This document shows positions 10,117 through 19,701 of a stretch of DNA of 40,512 nt, in pieces. The stretch comes from an uncultured Spiribacter sp. Its GTDB lineage: Bacteria; Pseudomonadota; Gammaproteobacteria; Nitrococcales; Nitrococcaceae. The DNA is taken from the NCBI GenBank assembly GCA_913056145.1, contig CAJXMI010000009.1:1-40512 (forward strand), written 5' to 3'. Within the stretch, counting starts at the first letter, position 1. Every line of letters begins with the position of its first letter. The notes below the pieces were generated by a model. That model had not been told where the DNA came from and did no database searches. It worked only from the letters and a program-made list of their open reading frames with translations. Both the position numbers and the translations under genes were made by a program.

Positions 10117-10129
10117 TTGGTCTGACCAA
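10117..10129. promoter_or_regulatory. FadR-subfamily (GlcC/PdhR/LldR-like) operator upstream of glcD
   Basis: TTGGTCTGACCAA is a perfect 13-nt palindrome matching TGGTnnnACCA, 21 bp upstream of the glcD start. Confidence 0.6.
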
Positions 10130-10152
10130 CCTACCCCAGATTGTTGCCCGGC

Positions 10153-12534
10153 TCAATCCTCCGGTTGTTCCTCGCCCAGATACAGCCAGGTCTCGACCAC
10201 ACTGTCCGGGTTGAGCGACACGCTCTCGATGCCCTCTTCCATCAACCAGCGGGCCAGATCGGGGTGATCAGACGGGCCCTGGCCGCAGATGCCGACATAT
10301 TTGCCGGCCCGACGGGCCGCCTGAATGGCCATGTGCAGCAGCGCCTTGACCGCCGGGTCGCGCTCTTCGAACAGATGCGCGACCAGCCCGGAGTCGCGGT
10401 CCAGCCCCAGGGTGAGCTGGGTGAGATCGTTGGATCCGATCGAGTAGCCATCAAAGATCTCGAGGAACTCGTCGGCCAGAACGGCGTTGGAGGGCAGCTC
10501 GCACATCATGATGACCTTGAGCCCGTCCTTGCCCTTTTCGAGGCCGTTGGCCGCCAGCAGCTCCACGACCTGGCGGCCCTCGGCGGGCGTGCGCACAAAC
10601 GGGATCATGATCCAGACATTGGTAAAGCCCATTTCATCGCGGACCTTGCGCAGTGCCCGGCATTCGAGCTCAAAGCACGGCCGGAAGTCCGGCGAGATGT
10701 AGCGTGAGGCGCCGCGGAAGCCGATCATCGGGTTCTCTTCCTCGGGCTCGTAGGCGGCACCGCCGATCAGGTTGGCGTATTCGTTCGACTTGAAGTCGGA
10801 CATGCGCACGATGACCGGCTTGTCCGGAAAGCTGGCCGCGAGCGTGCTGATGCCCTCGGTGAGCTTCTGGACATAAAAATCCACGGGATCGTCATAGCCG
10901 GCAATCTGGTTGCGAATCACGGCTTGCAGCGCCGGATCCTGCTGGTCGAACTCAAGCAGCGCGCGCGGGTGGATGCCGATCATGCGGTTGATGATGAACT
11001 CAAGGCGGGCGAGGCCCACCCCGGCGTTCGGCAGGGCGGCAAAATCAAAGGCCCGATCCGGGTTGCCCACGTTCATCATGACCTTGAATGGCAGCTCGGG
11101 CATGCGGTCGAGGGCAATTTCGCGGATGTCGAAGTCCTGAATGCCCCGGTAGATATACCCCGTGTCGCCCTCGGCGCAGGACACGGTGACCTCGGCGCCG
11201 TCGCGGATCCGCTCGGTGCCCGAGCCCGTGCCCACCACAGCGGGGATGCCAAGCTCGCGGGCGATAATGGCGGCATGACAGGTCCGCCCGCCGCGGTTGG
11301 TGACGATGGCGGCGGCACGCTTCATGATCGGCTCCCAGTCGGGGTCGGTCATGTCGGTGACCAGTACATCGCCGGCCTCAACCTCGTGCATGTCGTCGAT
11401 CGAGTCGACAACGCGTGCCTTGCCGGCGCCGATCCGCTGGCCAATGGCCCGGCCCTCGATCAGCACCTGGCCGCGTTCATGGAGCTGATAGCGCTGCAGG
11501 CTCTGGCCCCCGTCGCGGCTCTTCACCGTCTCGGGCCGGGCCTGGAGGATAAACAGCCGCCCGGTCTCACCGTCCTTGCCCCATTCGATGTCCATCGGGC
11601 GTTGATAGTGGCGCTCGATGATCATGGCCTGGGCGGCCAGGGCCTCGACCTCGGTATCGGTCAGACAAAAGCGGCTGCGCTCGGTGTCGTCGGTCTCGAC
11701 CACGTCGACCAGGGCGTCCGCCTCGGGGTCACTGGCGTAGACCATCTTGATGGCCTTTTCGCCGAGGGTGCGGCGCAGAACGGCGGGGCGGCCGGCATCG
11801 AGCGTTGACTTGTGCACGTAGAACTCATCGGGGTTGACCGAGCCCTGGACAACGGTCTCGCCAAGCCCGTAGGAGGCGGTCACAAAGACGACATCGCGAA
11901 ACCCCGACTCGGTATCCATGGTGAACATGACGCCGGCGGCACCCGTGTCGGAGCGCACCATTTCCTGCACGCCCGCGGACAGTGCCACCTGCTCATGGGC
12001 AAAGCCGTGATGGACCCGGTAGGAGATGGCGCGGTCGTTGAACAGCGAGGCGAATACCTCGCGGATGTGATGCAGGACGCTGTCCAGCCCGCGGACGTTC
12101 AGGAACGTCTCCTGCTGACCGGCAAAAGAGGCATCCGGGAGGTCTTCGGCGGTGGCCGACGAGCGCACTGCGACCGCGAGATCGGATTTGCCGGTGCGTG
12201 TGAGAAGCTGCTGCCAGGCCTCTTCGATTTGCTGGTGGAGTGCGGCCGGGAAGGGGGTGTCAACGATCATCTGACGGATTCTGGCACCCGTCTCGGCGAG
12301 CGTGCGGACATCCTCGATATCCAGACCATCCAGCTCGGTCTGGATACGTTCGCGAAGGCCGCTTTCGTCCAGAAAATCCCAGTAGGCCGCCGCCGTGGTG
12401 GCAAAACCGCCGGGCACCTGCACCCCGGCATCCGCCAGGTTGGCGATCATCTCGCCCAGCGAGGCATTCTTGCCACCCACCCGCTCGACATCACCCATGC
12501 CGAGTGACTCGAACCACACTACATACTCACTCAC
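10153..12534 (-). CDS. ppsA: Phosphoenolpyruvate synthase
   Basis: About 794 aa; [46 protein letters not shown]-terminal PEP-utilizer domain. GTG start at 12534 chosen because AAGGGGAG lies about 9 nt upstream; the ORF track start is 12576. Confidence 0.95.
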   Translation of the reverse strand: MSEYVVWFESLGMGDVERVGGKNASLGEMIANLADAGVQVPGGFATTAAAYWDFLDESGLRERIQTELDGLDIEDVRTLAETGARIRQMIVDTPFPAALHQQIEEAWQQLLTRTGKSDLAVAVRSSATAEDLPDASFAGQQETFLNVRGLDSVLHHIREVFASLFNDRAISYRVHHGFAHEQVALSAGVQEMVRSDTGAAGVMFTMDTESGFRDVVFVTASYGLGETVVQGSVNPDEFYVHKSTLDAGRPAVLRRTLGEKAIKMVYASDPEADALVDVVETDDTERSRFCLTDTEVEALAAQAMIIERHYQRPMDIEWGKDGETGRLFILQARPETVKSRDGGQSLQRYQLHERGQVLIEGRAIGQRIGAGKARVVDSIDDMHEVEAGDVLVTDMTDPDWEPIMKRAAAIVTNRGGRTCHAAIIARELGIPAVVGTGSGTERIRDGAEVTVSCAEGDTGYIYRGIQDFDIREIALDRMPELPFKVMMNVGNPDRAFDFAALPNAGVGLARLEFIINRMIGIHPRALLEFDQQDPALQAVIRNQIAGYDDPVDFYVQKLTEGISTLAASFPDKPVIVRMSDFKSNEYANLIGGAAYEPEEENPMIGFRGASRYISPDFRPCFELECRALRKVRDEMGFTNVWIMIPFVRTPAEGRQVVELLAANGLEKGKDGLKVIMMCELPSNAVLADEFLEIFDGYSIGSNDLTQLTLGLDRDSGLVAHLFEERDPAVKALLHMAIQAARRAGKYVGICGQGPSDHPDLARWLMEEGIESVSLNPDSVVETWLYLGEEQPED

Positions 12535-12593
12535 TTGCGCGCGCTCCCCTTCAACAACGGTTTCTGGCCGGTACACTGGTTACCCCTGAGTCC

Positions 12594-13436
12594 ATGGCCA
12601 CGGTGCTTCATCCCATGTCCAGCAGCCGCAGCGTATTTTTCATTTCGGATCGAACCGGCATTACCTCCGAGACGCTGGGGCATAGCCTGCTCACCCAGTT
12701 TCCGGTGCTCTGCGATCCGATCAGTCTGCCCTTTACCGACAGCCCGGAGGCCGTGGACGCCGCGATCGAGCGCATCGAGGCGGCCGGGCAGGCCGCCGGC
12801 GAGCGGCCGATCGTGTTCAGCACCATTATTGATGCCGGTCTGCGCAATCGGCTGCGCCGGGTCAATGCGGTGGTGTTTGATTTCTTTGATACCTTCATCG
12901 GGCCGCTCGAGAGCGAACTCGGGATGGAGTCGAGCCACACGGTGGGCCAGAGTCATGGCATGGCCAACCCGGGTGCGTACAATCTGCGTATTGATGCCAT
13001 GAACTACGCGCTCTCTGCCGATGATGGCGCGGTGGTGCGACACTATGAGCAGGCCGATGTGATCCTCGTGGGTGTGTCGCGCTCGGGCAAGACGCCCACC
13101 TGTATCTACATGGCGCTGCACTACGGGATCTTTGCCGCCAACTACCCGCTGACCGACGACGACCTGCTGAGTGGCCGGCTGCCCGAGGTACTCAGACCCC
13201 ATCGTCATCATCTCTATGCCCTCACCATCAAACCCGAGCGGCTGGCGCAGATTCGCGCCGAGCGTCGCCCCAGCAGCCGCTATGCGTCGCTGCGCCAGTG
13301 CCAGTATGAAGTCGCGCGCGCCGAGGGGCTGTTCCACCAGGAAAAGCTGCCGTTTTCCGATACGACCACCATGTCGATCGAAGAACTGGCCGCGACGATC
13401 ATCCAGACCTGTCGTTTGCCGCGCAGACTGTATTAG
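12594..13436 (+). CDS. ppsR: PEP synthase regulatory kinase/pyrophosphorylase (DUF299)
   Basis: VFFISDRTGITSETLGHSLLTQFP and P-loop-like GVSRSGKTPTCIYMALHYG; divergent from ppsA. Alternative start ATG at 12615. Confidence 0.92.
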   Translation: MATVLHPMSSSRSVFFISDRTGITSETLGHSLLTQFPVLCDPISLPFTDSPEAVDAAIERIEAAGQAAGERPIVFSTIIDAGLRNRLRRVNAVVFDFFDTFIGPLESELGMESSHTVGQSHGMANPGAYNLRIDAMNYALSADDGAVVRHYEQADVILVGVSRSGKTPTCIYMALHYGIFAANYPLTDDDLLSGRLPEVLRPHRHHLYALTIKPERLAQIRAERRPSSRYASLRQCQYEVARAEGLFHQEKLPFSDTTTMSIEELAATIIQTCRLPRRLY

Positions 13437-13509
13437 AAAGCCGGCCGGATTTCTACTTGCGGCGCTGCGGATACCCGTCATGCTCCGGCCGCTGTGATAC
13501 GATTTCGAC

Positions 13510-14013
13510 ATGCTTTTGCAGCCTCAAAGACACCTCGCTGAAGCTCCCGAGCAGGGCAGTTTTGCCGCCTTGATGGAGCTCTACGAGAACAACTACATCT
13601 ATCTGCGGCGGCTTGTGCCACAGCTCGACGGCAAGCGCGATGCACAGGTATCGAGCGTGGATCGCGGTCCCGATCTGCATCTCGAGGTAACCGAGCGCTG
13701 CCCGTACACGAGCAGCCTGCTGCTCACGCACCGATTCGGGCCCGGCCCGGGCGCCGAGGCGCTGCCCGATCTGCGGGTCAGGATCTATCATGACGCCCGG
13801 GTGGCCGAGGTGCTGCCCGATACGGCCCCGGAGCGGCTCGCTGGCGTGTGTGCCGGGCGCCTGGCCCAAACCGGCACGCTGGCCTGGCGCTGGCAGGTCA
13901 ATCGTTTCCTCAACCGCTGGCTGCGCTATTGCCTGGGCGAGGGCCACGCCTTTGCCGCCGCCGACCCGCAGGGCAGCGCGCCGCGGCCGTCGGCCCGCCG
14001 CTGGGCCGTCTGA
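13510..14013 (+). CDS. DUF1249 family protein (YqiB-like)
   Basis: [22 protein letters not shown] and [19 protein letters not shown], with [12 protein letters not shown]. Confidence 0.8.
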   Translation: MLLQPQRHLAEAPEQGSFAALMELYENNYIYLRRLVPQLDGKRDAQVSSVDRGPDLHLEVTERCPYTSSLLLTHRFGPGPGAEALPDLRVRIYHDARVAEVLPDTAPERLAGVCAGRLAQTGTLAWRWQVNRFLNRWLRYCLGEGHAFAAADPQGSAPRPSARRWAV

Positions 14014-14023
14014 GGCCGGTTTT

Positions 14024-14458
14024 ATGCGCCTTTCCACCAAAGGCCGCTACGCGCTCACGGCGCTGATGGATCTCTACCTCCATGAAGCGAGCGGACCTGT
14101 CACCCTCGCGGGTATCTCCGAGCGTGAAGGGCTCTCGCTTTCGTATCTGGAACAGCTCTTTGCCGGGATGCGCCGGCACGGGCTGGTGCACGGTGTGCGC
14201 GGTCCCGGGGGCGGCTATCAACTGGCGCGCGCCGCCGGCGACATTTCGGTGGCCGATGTCATTCTGGCCGTGGACGGGCCGGTGGATGCCACGCAGTGCC
14301 AGGGCCGCGAGGACTGCGATGCGGGTGAGCGTTGTCTCACGCACGATCTCTGGGCGGAGTTATCCGGGCAGCTGCAAGCGTTTCTCGACGGGATAAGCCT
14401 GGCCGAGCTGGCTGCCCAGCCGGCGGTTATGACCCCAGAGGGACAAGACCCAGCTTGA
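14024..14458 (+). CDS. Rrf2 family transcriptional regulator, IscR-like
   Basis: [20 protein letters not shown] start; winged-helix [16 protein letters not shown] (C-x5-C-x5-C) matches IscR [2Fe-2S] ligand spacing. Confidence 0.85.
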   Translation: MRLSTKGRYALTALMDLYLHEASGPVTLAGISEREGLSLSYLEQLFAGMRRHGLVHGVRGPGGGYQLARAAGDISVADVILAVDGPVDATQCQGREDCDAGERCLTHDLWAELSGQLQAFLDGISLAELAAQPAVMTPEGQDPA

Positions 14459-15149
14459 CCGCAGCCAGCGTGGCCTCGGCACGCGTTGACACGTTCAGCT
14501 TGAGATAGATCGACTTGATGTGCCCGGCCACGGTGGATGGGCGGATATTGAGCGTCTTGCCGACCTGGTGCCGGTCAGCCCCCTGGGAGAGCAGCGCCAG
14601 CACCTCGATTTCGCGCTGGGTAAGCCCGGCCGCTCGCGCCTGCTGCAAGGCGGCCACCTCCTCGCTGATCATGCGCTCGGACCCGGTCTCGAACTGGCGC
14701 ATGATCTGCCGGGTGATTTCCGGCGAGAGGGCCGGTTGGCCATTTCTGAGCGCGCCAAGCAATGTACCGATGCCGTCATCGGCCTGATCCTTGAGGATGT
14801 AGCCATCAATGCCACGCTTCAGGGCGGCCACGATGTGGGCGCTGTCGTCATGCCGGGTCACTATCACCCGGAGTGACTCGGGGTAGAGGCGCCGGGCGTA
14901 CTCGATCAGCTCAAGCCCCGAGCCGTCGGGCAGGTAGAAGTCTGTTATCAACAGCCCGGGCATGCAGCGCCCGATCTGGCCGTAACCATCCGCCAGAGAG
15001 GTGGCGGCGCTGGCTTCGGCAGTGGGCCAGTAGCCGTTGATGATGTCCAGCAGTCGATTCTGTTCGGAGAAATCCGGGTCAATAACCAGCGCCCGATCCA
15101 TTAGCCAATCCCTGTCGCCCTTGACAGCAGTGGGTTCGACGGCCATCAC
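14427..15149 (-). CDS. Two-component response regulator, REC plus LuxR/FixJ-type HTH (orphan in this window)
   Basis: Receiver motif [13 protein letters not shown] with phospho-acceptor Asp and GYILKD; C-terminal [46 protein letters not shown] at 15149 or ATG at 15146. Confidence 0.88.
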   Translation of the reverse strand: MMAVEPTAVKGDRDWLMDRALVIDPDFSEQNRLLDIINGYWPTAEASAATSLADGYGQIGRCMPGLLITDFYLPDGSGLELIEYARRLYPESLRVIVTRHDDSAHIVAALKRGIDGYILKDQADDGIGTLLGALRNGQPALSPEITRQIMRQFETGSERMISEEVAALQQARAAGLTQREIEVLALLSQGADRHQVGKTLNIRPSTVAGHIKSIYLKLNVSTRAEATLAAVKLGLVPLGS

Positions 15150-15229
15150 GGGCGCCTCTCCCCTTTATTGGATTAACGTATAGCAGGCTGTATGCCTCGC
15201 CTATAGCCCCCCATATGGGGGGTATCAGA

Positions 15230-16033
15230 TTAGTGATCGAGGATCTGCTGCAGGAATTCCTGCGTTCTGAGCTGCTCCGGCTGGCTGAAAAAGCGGCCCG
15301 GTGGCGCCTCTTCCACAATTTCGCCGCCGTCCATGAAGATCACGCGGTCGGCGACCGTCTTTGCAAATCCCATCTCATGCGTAACGCAGAGCATGGTCAT
15401 GCCGCTGCCGGCGAGCTCCACCATCACATCCAGTACTTCCTTGATCATCTCGGGGTCGAGGGCCGATGTCGGCTCGTCGAACAGCATGATCTTGGGCTGC
15501 ATGCAAAGCGCCCGGGCAATGGCCACGCGCTGCTGCTGACCGCCCGAGAGCTGACCGGGGTATTTGTCGGCCTGCTCGGGGATACGCACCCGCTCGAGGT
15601 AGTGCATGGCGGTCTCGATGGCTTCCTGACGGGGTGTCTTGCGCACCCAAATCGGGGCAAGCAGGCAGTTTTCGAGCACGCTCAGATGCGGAAACAGATT
15701 AAAGTGCTGAAAAACCATCCCGACCTCACGCCGGATGGCCTCGATGTTTTTGACATCCTCGTTGAGCTCGACGCCGTCAACGAATATCTCGCCACGCTGA
15801 TGCGCCTCGAGATGATTGATGCAGCGGATGAACGTGGACTTGCCCGATCCCGAGGGCCCGCAGATCACGATGCGCTCGCCCTTTTTGACGTTGAGGTTGA
15901 GCGACTTCAGGACATGGAATTCGCCAAACCATTTGTTGACGTCGCGCACCACGATGATGTCCTCACTGCCGGCCACCGATTCCACGGCGGCGTCGGCCGG
16001 GGTCGCGTCGAGAGGGGAGGGGTTGTCCTGCAT
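15230..16033 (-). CDS. aapP: General L-amino acid ABC transporter ATP-binding protein
   Basis: [59 protein letters not shown]; last gene of aapJQMP. MQDNPSP start chosen over the upstream start at 16114. Confidence 0.9.
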   Translation of the reverse strand: MQDNPSPLDATPADAAVESVAGSEDIIVVRDVNKWFGEFHVLKSLNLNVKKGERIVICGPSGSGKSTFIRCINHLEAHQRGEIFVDGVELNEDVKNIEAIRREVGMVFQHFNLFPHLSVLENCLLAPIWVRKTPRQEAIETAMHYLERVRIPEQADKYPGQLSGGQQQRVAIARALCMQPKIMLFDEPTSALDPEMIKEVLDVMVELAGSGMTMLCVTHEMGFAKTVADRVIFMDGGEIVEEAPPGRFFSQPEQLRTQEFLQQILDH

Positions 16034-16047
16034 GATCGTTCCCGTTC

Positions 16048-17148
16048 CTAGTTGCGGTGTCCGGTCTCGAGTTGTTTTTCGAGGCGGTGGCTGTAGCGCG
16101 ACATGCCAAAGCAAAAGACCCAGAAGCAGAAGGCCACGAAGAGATACCCTTCGGCCATGACGTTATCCCAGGCCGGGTCGCTCAGGGTGGATTTGACCGC
16201 GCCAAGCAGGTCAAACAGACCGATGATGAGCACCAGGGTGGTGTCCTTGAAGAGCGAGATGACGGTGTTGGCAATGCCGGGAATCACGATCTTGAGCGCC
16301 TGCGGCAGGATGATCAGCCGCATGCGGCGCCAGTAGCCCAGGCCGAGGGCCTCGGCGGCCTCGTACTGGCCCTTGGGGATGGCCTGCAGGCCGCCACGCA
16401 CTACCTCGGCCATGTAGGCGGCCTGAAACAGCGTAATGCCCACCAGCGCGCGCATCAGCTTGTCGAACGTAACCCCCGGCGGGAGAAACAACGGCAGCAT
16501 CACCGAGGCCATGAACAAAATCGTGATCAGTGGTACGGCACGCCAGAACTCGATAAAGATCACGCAGATGCCGCGAATGATCGGCATCTCGGAGCGGCGC
16601 CCCAGCGCCAGCACAACCCCGATTGGCAGTGCCGCGATGATGCCCACATAGGCCAGCACCAGCGTGAGCAGGAGGCCGCCCCAGCGGGTGGTCGGCACCG
16701 ACTCCAGCCCGAAAGAGCCGCCCGCAAGCAGAAAGTAGGCGGCGACAGGAAAGAGCGTGACGCCGTAGATGGCCAGCCACTTTCGAAGCCCGCCGGAGAT
16801 GGGCAAAAACTGGGGCACCACGGCGATGGCAAAGAGCAGGAACACCAGATTGGGCCGCCACAAAAGCGGATCGGGGTAGGTCCCGTAGATGAAAAACCCG
16901 AGCCGTTCCTGCACAAAGACCCAGCAGGCGCCCCCCGGCGTGCAGGACTCGGGGCCCTCTCCCGAGAACACCGCCTTTATCAGTGCCCAGTCGATCAGCG
17001 GAATCAGCAGACTGGCGATGAAGTAAAGCGTTACCAGGGTTATCAGGCCGTTGAACCAGCTCGAGAACAGGTTCTCCCGCAGCCAGCCGATGACCCCGCG
17101 CTCACTCACCGGTGCCGGCTGATCGGGGGCGGGTTGATGCGCGGCCAT
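16048..17148 (-). CDS. aapM: General L-amino acid ABC transporter permease
   Basis: HisM-type permease with [29 protein letters not shown]. Confidence 0.9.
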   Translation of the reverse strand: MAAHQPAPDQPAPVSERGVIGWLRENLFSSWFNGLITLVTLYFIASLLIPLIDWALIKAVFSGEGPESCTPGGACWVFVQERLGFFIYGTYPDPLLWRPNLVFLLFAIAVVPQFLPISGGLRKWLAIYGVTLFPVAAYFLLAGGSFGLESVPTTRWGGLLLTLVLAYVGIIAALPIGVVLALGRRSEMPIIRGICVIFIEFWRAVPLITILFMASVMLPLFLPPGVTFDKLMRALVGITLFQAAYMAEVVRGGLQAIPKGQYEAAEALGLGYWRRMRLIILPQALKIVIPGIANTVISLFKDTTLVLIIGLFDLLGAVKSTLSDPAWDNVMAEGYLFVAFCFWVFCFGMSRYSHRLEKQLETGHRN

Positions 17149-17151
17149 CGT

Positions 17152-18339
17152 CTAACGCTCCTTTAGCGCAACGGCGCGGTTGTAGATATTCATGAGCAGC
17201 GAGATTGCCAGACTGATGAACAGGTAGACCGCCATGGTCATCGCCACGATCTCAACCGCCCGCCCGGTCTGGTTGAGCGTGGTGCCCATGAACACGTTCA
17301 CCAGGTCGGGGTAGCCGATGGCGACCGCCAGCGATGAGTTTTTGGTGAGGTTGAGGTACTGGCTGGTCAGCGGCGGGATGATCACCCGCAGTGCCTGGGG
17401 AATGACGACCAGGCGCAGGATCCGGCGGGCCGGCAGGCCGAGAGCGGCCGCTGCCTCGGTCTGGCCGCCGCTCACCGAGGTGATGCCGGAGCGCACGATT
17501 TCGGCGATGAACGAGGCAGTGTAGAGGGTGAGCGCCAGCAGCAGGGCCCCCAGCTCGGGGATAGCCTGAATGCCGCCACGAAAGTTAAAGCCGCCCATCT
17601 CGGGGATATCCCAGGTAACCGGCATGCCGGTGGCCAGATAGGCAATCAGGGGCAGGCCGGGAATAACGACCAGTGCGATGGGCAGAACGGGAAAGATCTG
17701 CCCGGTTGCAGCCTGGCGACGCCGGGCCCAGCGGGCAAGAAAGAAAACACCGACCAGCGCGGCAATGAGGGCGATGCCCATCCAGCCGCTGCCGGGTCCA
17801 AAAACGGGTGCGGGCAGCATGATCCCGCGGTTGCTCATAAACGCAAGGTCGCCCACGTTGACGGCCTGGCGCGGGCCGGGCAGGGCGCCCAGAACGGCGA
17901 AATACCAGAAGAAAATCTGAAGCAGCAGTGGGATGTTGCGAAAGATCTCGATGTAGGCGAGGGCCACTCGGGCAACCAGCCAGTTTGTCGACAGGCGAGC
18001 AATACCAACGATAAAGCCGACCACGGTGGCCAGCAGGATGCCGAGGCCAGAGACCAGCAGCGTGTTGACCAGGCCAACCAGAAAGGTCCGGCCGTAGGTC
18101 ATGCTCTCATCGTATTCGATGAGGCTCATGATGATGCCAAAACCGGCCGTGCTGTCGAGAAAGTCAAAACCGGTGCTGATGCCCCGGCTCTCCATGTTGG
18201 CAATCGTGTTCTGAAACAGGCTGTAACCCACCCAGCCCACGGCCAGAGCGGCCAGGATCTGAAAGGCTACCGACCGAACCCGTGGGTCGTTCCAGGGCTT
18301 CGGGCGCCCGGGGCGCGTTGGCAGGTCGTTGCTGTTCAT
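17152..18339 (-). CDS. aapQ: General L-amino acid ABC transporter permease
   Basis: HisM-type permease with EAAAALGLPARRILRLVVIPQALRVIIPPLTSQYLNL; MNSNDLPTRPG start. Confidence 0.9.
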   Translation of the reverse strand: MNSNDLPTRPGRPKPWNDPRVRSVAFQILAALAVGWVGYSLFQNTIANMESRGISTGFDFLDSTAGFGIIMSLIEYDESMTYGRTFLVGLVNTLLVSGLGILLATVVGFIVGIARLSTNWLVARVALAYIEIFRNIPLLLQIFFWYFAVLGALPGPRQAVNVGDLAFMSNRGIMLPAPVFGPGSGWMGIALIAALVGVFFLARWARRRQAATGQIFPVLPIALVVIPGLPLIAYLATGMPVTWDIPEMGGFNFRGGIQAIPELGALLLALTLYTASFIAEIVRSGITSVSGGQTEAAAALGLPARRILRLVVIPQALRVIIPPLTSQYLNLTKNSSLAVAIGYPDLVNVFMGTTLNQTGRAVEIVAMTMAVYLFISLAISLLMNIYNRAVALKER

Positions 18340-18380
18340 AGCGGGGCGCTTGCCATCATGTCCAGAGAGGGTAGAAGGAA

Positions 18381-18405
18381 GCGGGGCACGGGGACCGTGC
18401 CCCGC
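18381..18405 (-). terminator. Intercistronic hairpin between aapJ and aapQ
   Basis: GCGGGGCACGG-GGA-CCGTGCCCCGC: perfect 11-bp stem, 3-nt loop, 16 bp after the aapJ stop. Not followed by a clear U-tract. Confidence 0.55.
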
Positions 18406-18421
18406 TGGATGCACTCAGCCC

Positions 18422-19444
18422 TTACCGGAAGGGCGGTGCGTACAGGATGCCACCGTCAGTCCACAGGGCATTGGTGCCACGCTGCAGGCCGAGCGGGGTG
18501 TCCGGGCCGACATTGCGCTCGAACATCTCGCCGTAGTTGCCCACCTGCTCGAGCACGGCAACCATGAAGTCGTCATCCAGGCCGAGGATTTCGCCCATGT
18601 TGCCGTCGGTTCCCAGAATACGCTGGACGTTGGGATCACCCGAGTCGAGCATGTCGCTCACATTGGCCGAGGTGACGCCGTATTCCTCGGCGTTGATCTG
18701 GCCGAACAGCACCCACTTCACCACGTTGAACCACTCATCGTCACCCTGGCGTACCACGGGGCCCAGCGGCTCTTTCGAGATGATCTCGGGGAGGATTTCA
18801 GCGCCCTCTGGATTGCTCAGCTGGGTGCGCAGGGCCGCGAGCTGCGAGGTATCCGATGTCAGGATGTCACAGCGGTTGTTGTCAAAGCCCTGGGCGCTTG
18901 CCTCGGAGGTGTCGAACACGACCGCTTCGTAGTCCATGTCATTGGCGCGGAAGAAGTCGGCCAGGTTGAGCTCGGTGGTGGTGCCCGCCTGGGTGCACAC
19001 CGCCGCACCGTCCAGGTCATAGGCACTCTCAACGCCAAGCGCGGTCTTCACCAGAAAGCCCTGCCCGTCGTAGTAGTTGGTGCCGGTGAAGTTGAGGCCC
19101 AGCGAGGAATCCCGCGTGGTCGTCCAGGTGGTGTTGCGCGAGAGCACGTCGATCTCACCCGACTGCAGCGCCGTAAAGCGCTCGGCGGCAGTGAGCGGGA
19201 TGAACTGGACCGCATCGGAGTCGCCCAGTACAGCGGCCGCAACCGCGCGGCAGGTGTCGACGTCAATCCCGGTCCAGTTGCCATCGCTGTCCGGCTGCGA
19301 GAAGCCCGGCAGGCCGTTGCTGACCCCGCAGCGCAGCTCGCCCGCGTCAATCACGTCGTCAAGGGTGGCCGCCTGTGCCTGTGTGCCGAGGGCCAGTAGG
19401 CCTGTCACGGCGAGGCTTGCGGTAAGTAGTGTTTTCTTCATCAC
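18422..19444 (-). CDS. aapJ: General L-amino acid ABC transporter substrate-binding protein
   Basis: Signal peptide MMKKTLLTASLAVTGLLALGTQAQA; DAGELRCGVSNGLPGFSQPDSDGNWTGIDVDTCRAVAAAVLGD. Confidence 0.92.
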   Translation of the reverse strand: MMKKTLLTASLAVTGLLALGTQAQAATLDDVIDAGELRCGVSNGLPGFSQPDSDGNWTGIDVDTCRAVAAAVLGDSDAVQFIPLTAAERFTALQSGEIDVLSRNTTWTTTRDSSLGLNFTGTNYYDGQGFLVKTALGVESAYDLDGAAVCTQAGTTTELNLADFFRANDMDYEAVVFDTSEASAQGFDNNRCDILTSDTSQLAALRTQLSNPEGAEILPEIISKEPLGPVVRQGDDEWFNVVKWVLFGQINAEEYGVTSANVSDMLDSGDPNVQRILGTDGNMGEILGLDDDFMVAVLEQVGNYGEMFERNVGPDTPLGLQRGTNALWTDGGILYAPPFR

Positions 19445-19503
19445 GTTCCGTCCTCTGTTGATGTCGAGGTGGTCTCGAGCCTTATATCGGCAACCAACTC
19501 AGC

Positions 19504-19519
19504 AGCAAGCCCCGTGCCA
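19504..19519 (-). promoter_or_regulatory. Sigma-54 (RpoN) promoter of aapJQMP
   Basis: Minus strand TGGCACG-GGGC-TTGCT, exact match to TGGCACG-N4-TTGCW; predicted +1 near 19493, leader of about 49 nt. Confidence 0.85.
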
Positions 19520-19584
19520 ACTTGGGTCTGTCCGCCTCTGGCCCCTGACTTACTCTGATTGCCGCACTGGCGTTATGGCACGAA

Positions 19585-19600
19585 TGCACCAAATGGGACA
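19585..19600. promoter_or_regulatory. NtrC-like enhancer site, promoter-proximal
   Basis: TGCACCAAATGGGACA; imperfect match to TGCACCA-N3-TGGTGCA (one base short); centred about -100. Confidence 0.5.
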
Positions 19601-19614
19601 ACCATTTTGTCGTA

Positions 19615-19631
19615 TGCACCGCATTGGGGCA
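19615..19631. promoter_or_regulatory. NtrC-like enhancer site, promoter-distal
   Basis: TGCACCGCATTGGGGCA; 17 bp with two half-site mismatches to TGCACCA-N3-TGGTGCA; centred about -130, about 30 bp (3 turns) from the other site. Confidence 0.6.
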
Positions 19632-19701
19632 CGGCGGCGCCACCATTTTGCGCGGTGTTGTGGCATGGTGCCGGGGTTGTGAAACGGACCCGAGAAATGC
19701 C

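Noticed and set aside
12535-12593. ppsA/ppsR divergent pair as a novel regulatory unit
   Set aside because: PEP synthase and its bifunctional regulator being adjacent is well established.
19481-19508. Sigma-70-like TTGCTG-16-TATAAG upstream of aapJ
   Set aside because: Weak -35 that overlaps the exact sigma-54 consensus; not called as a separate promoter.
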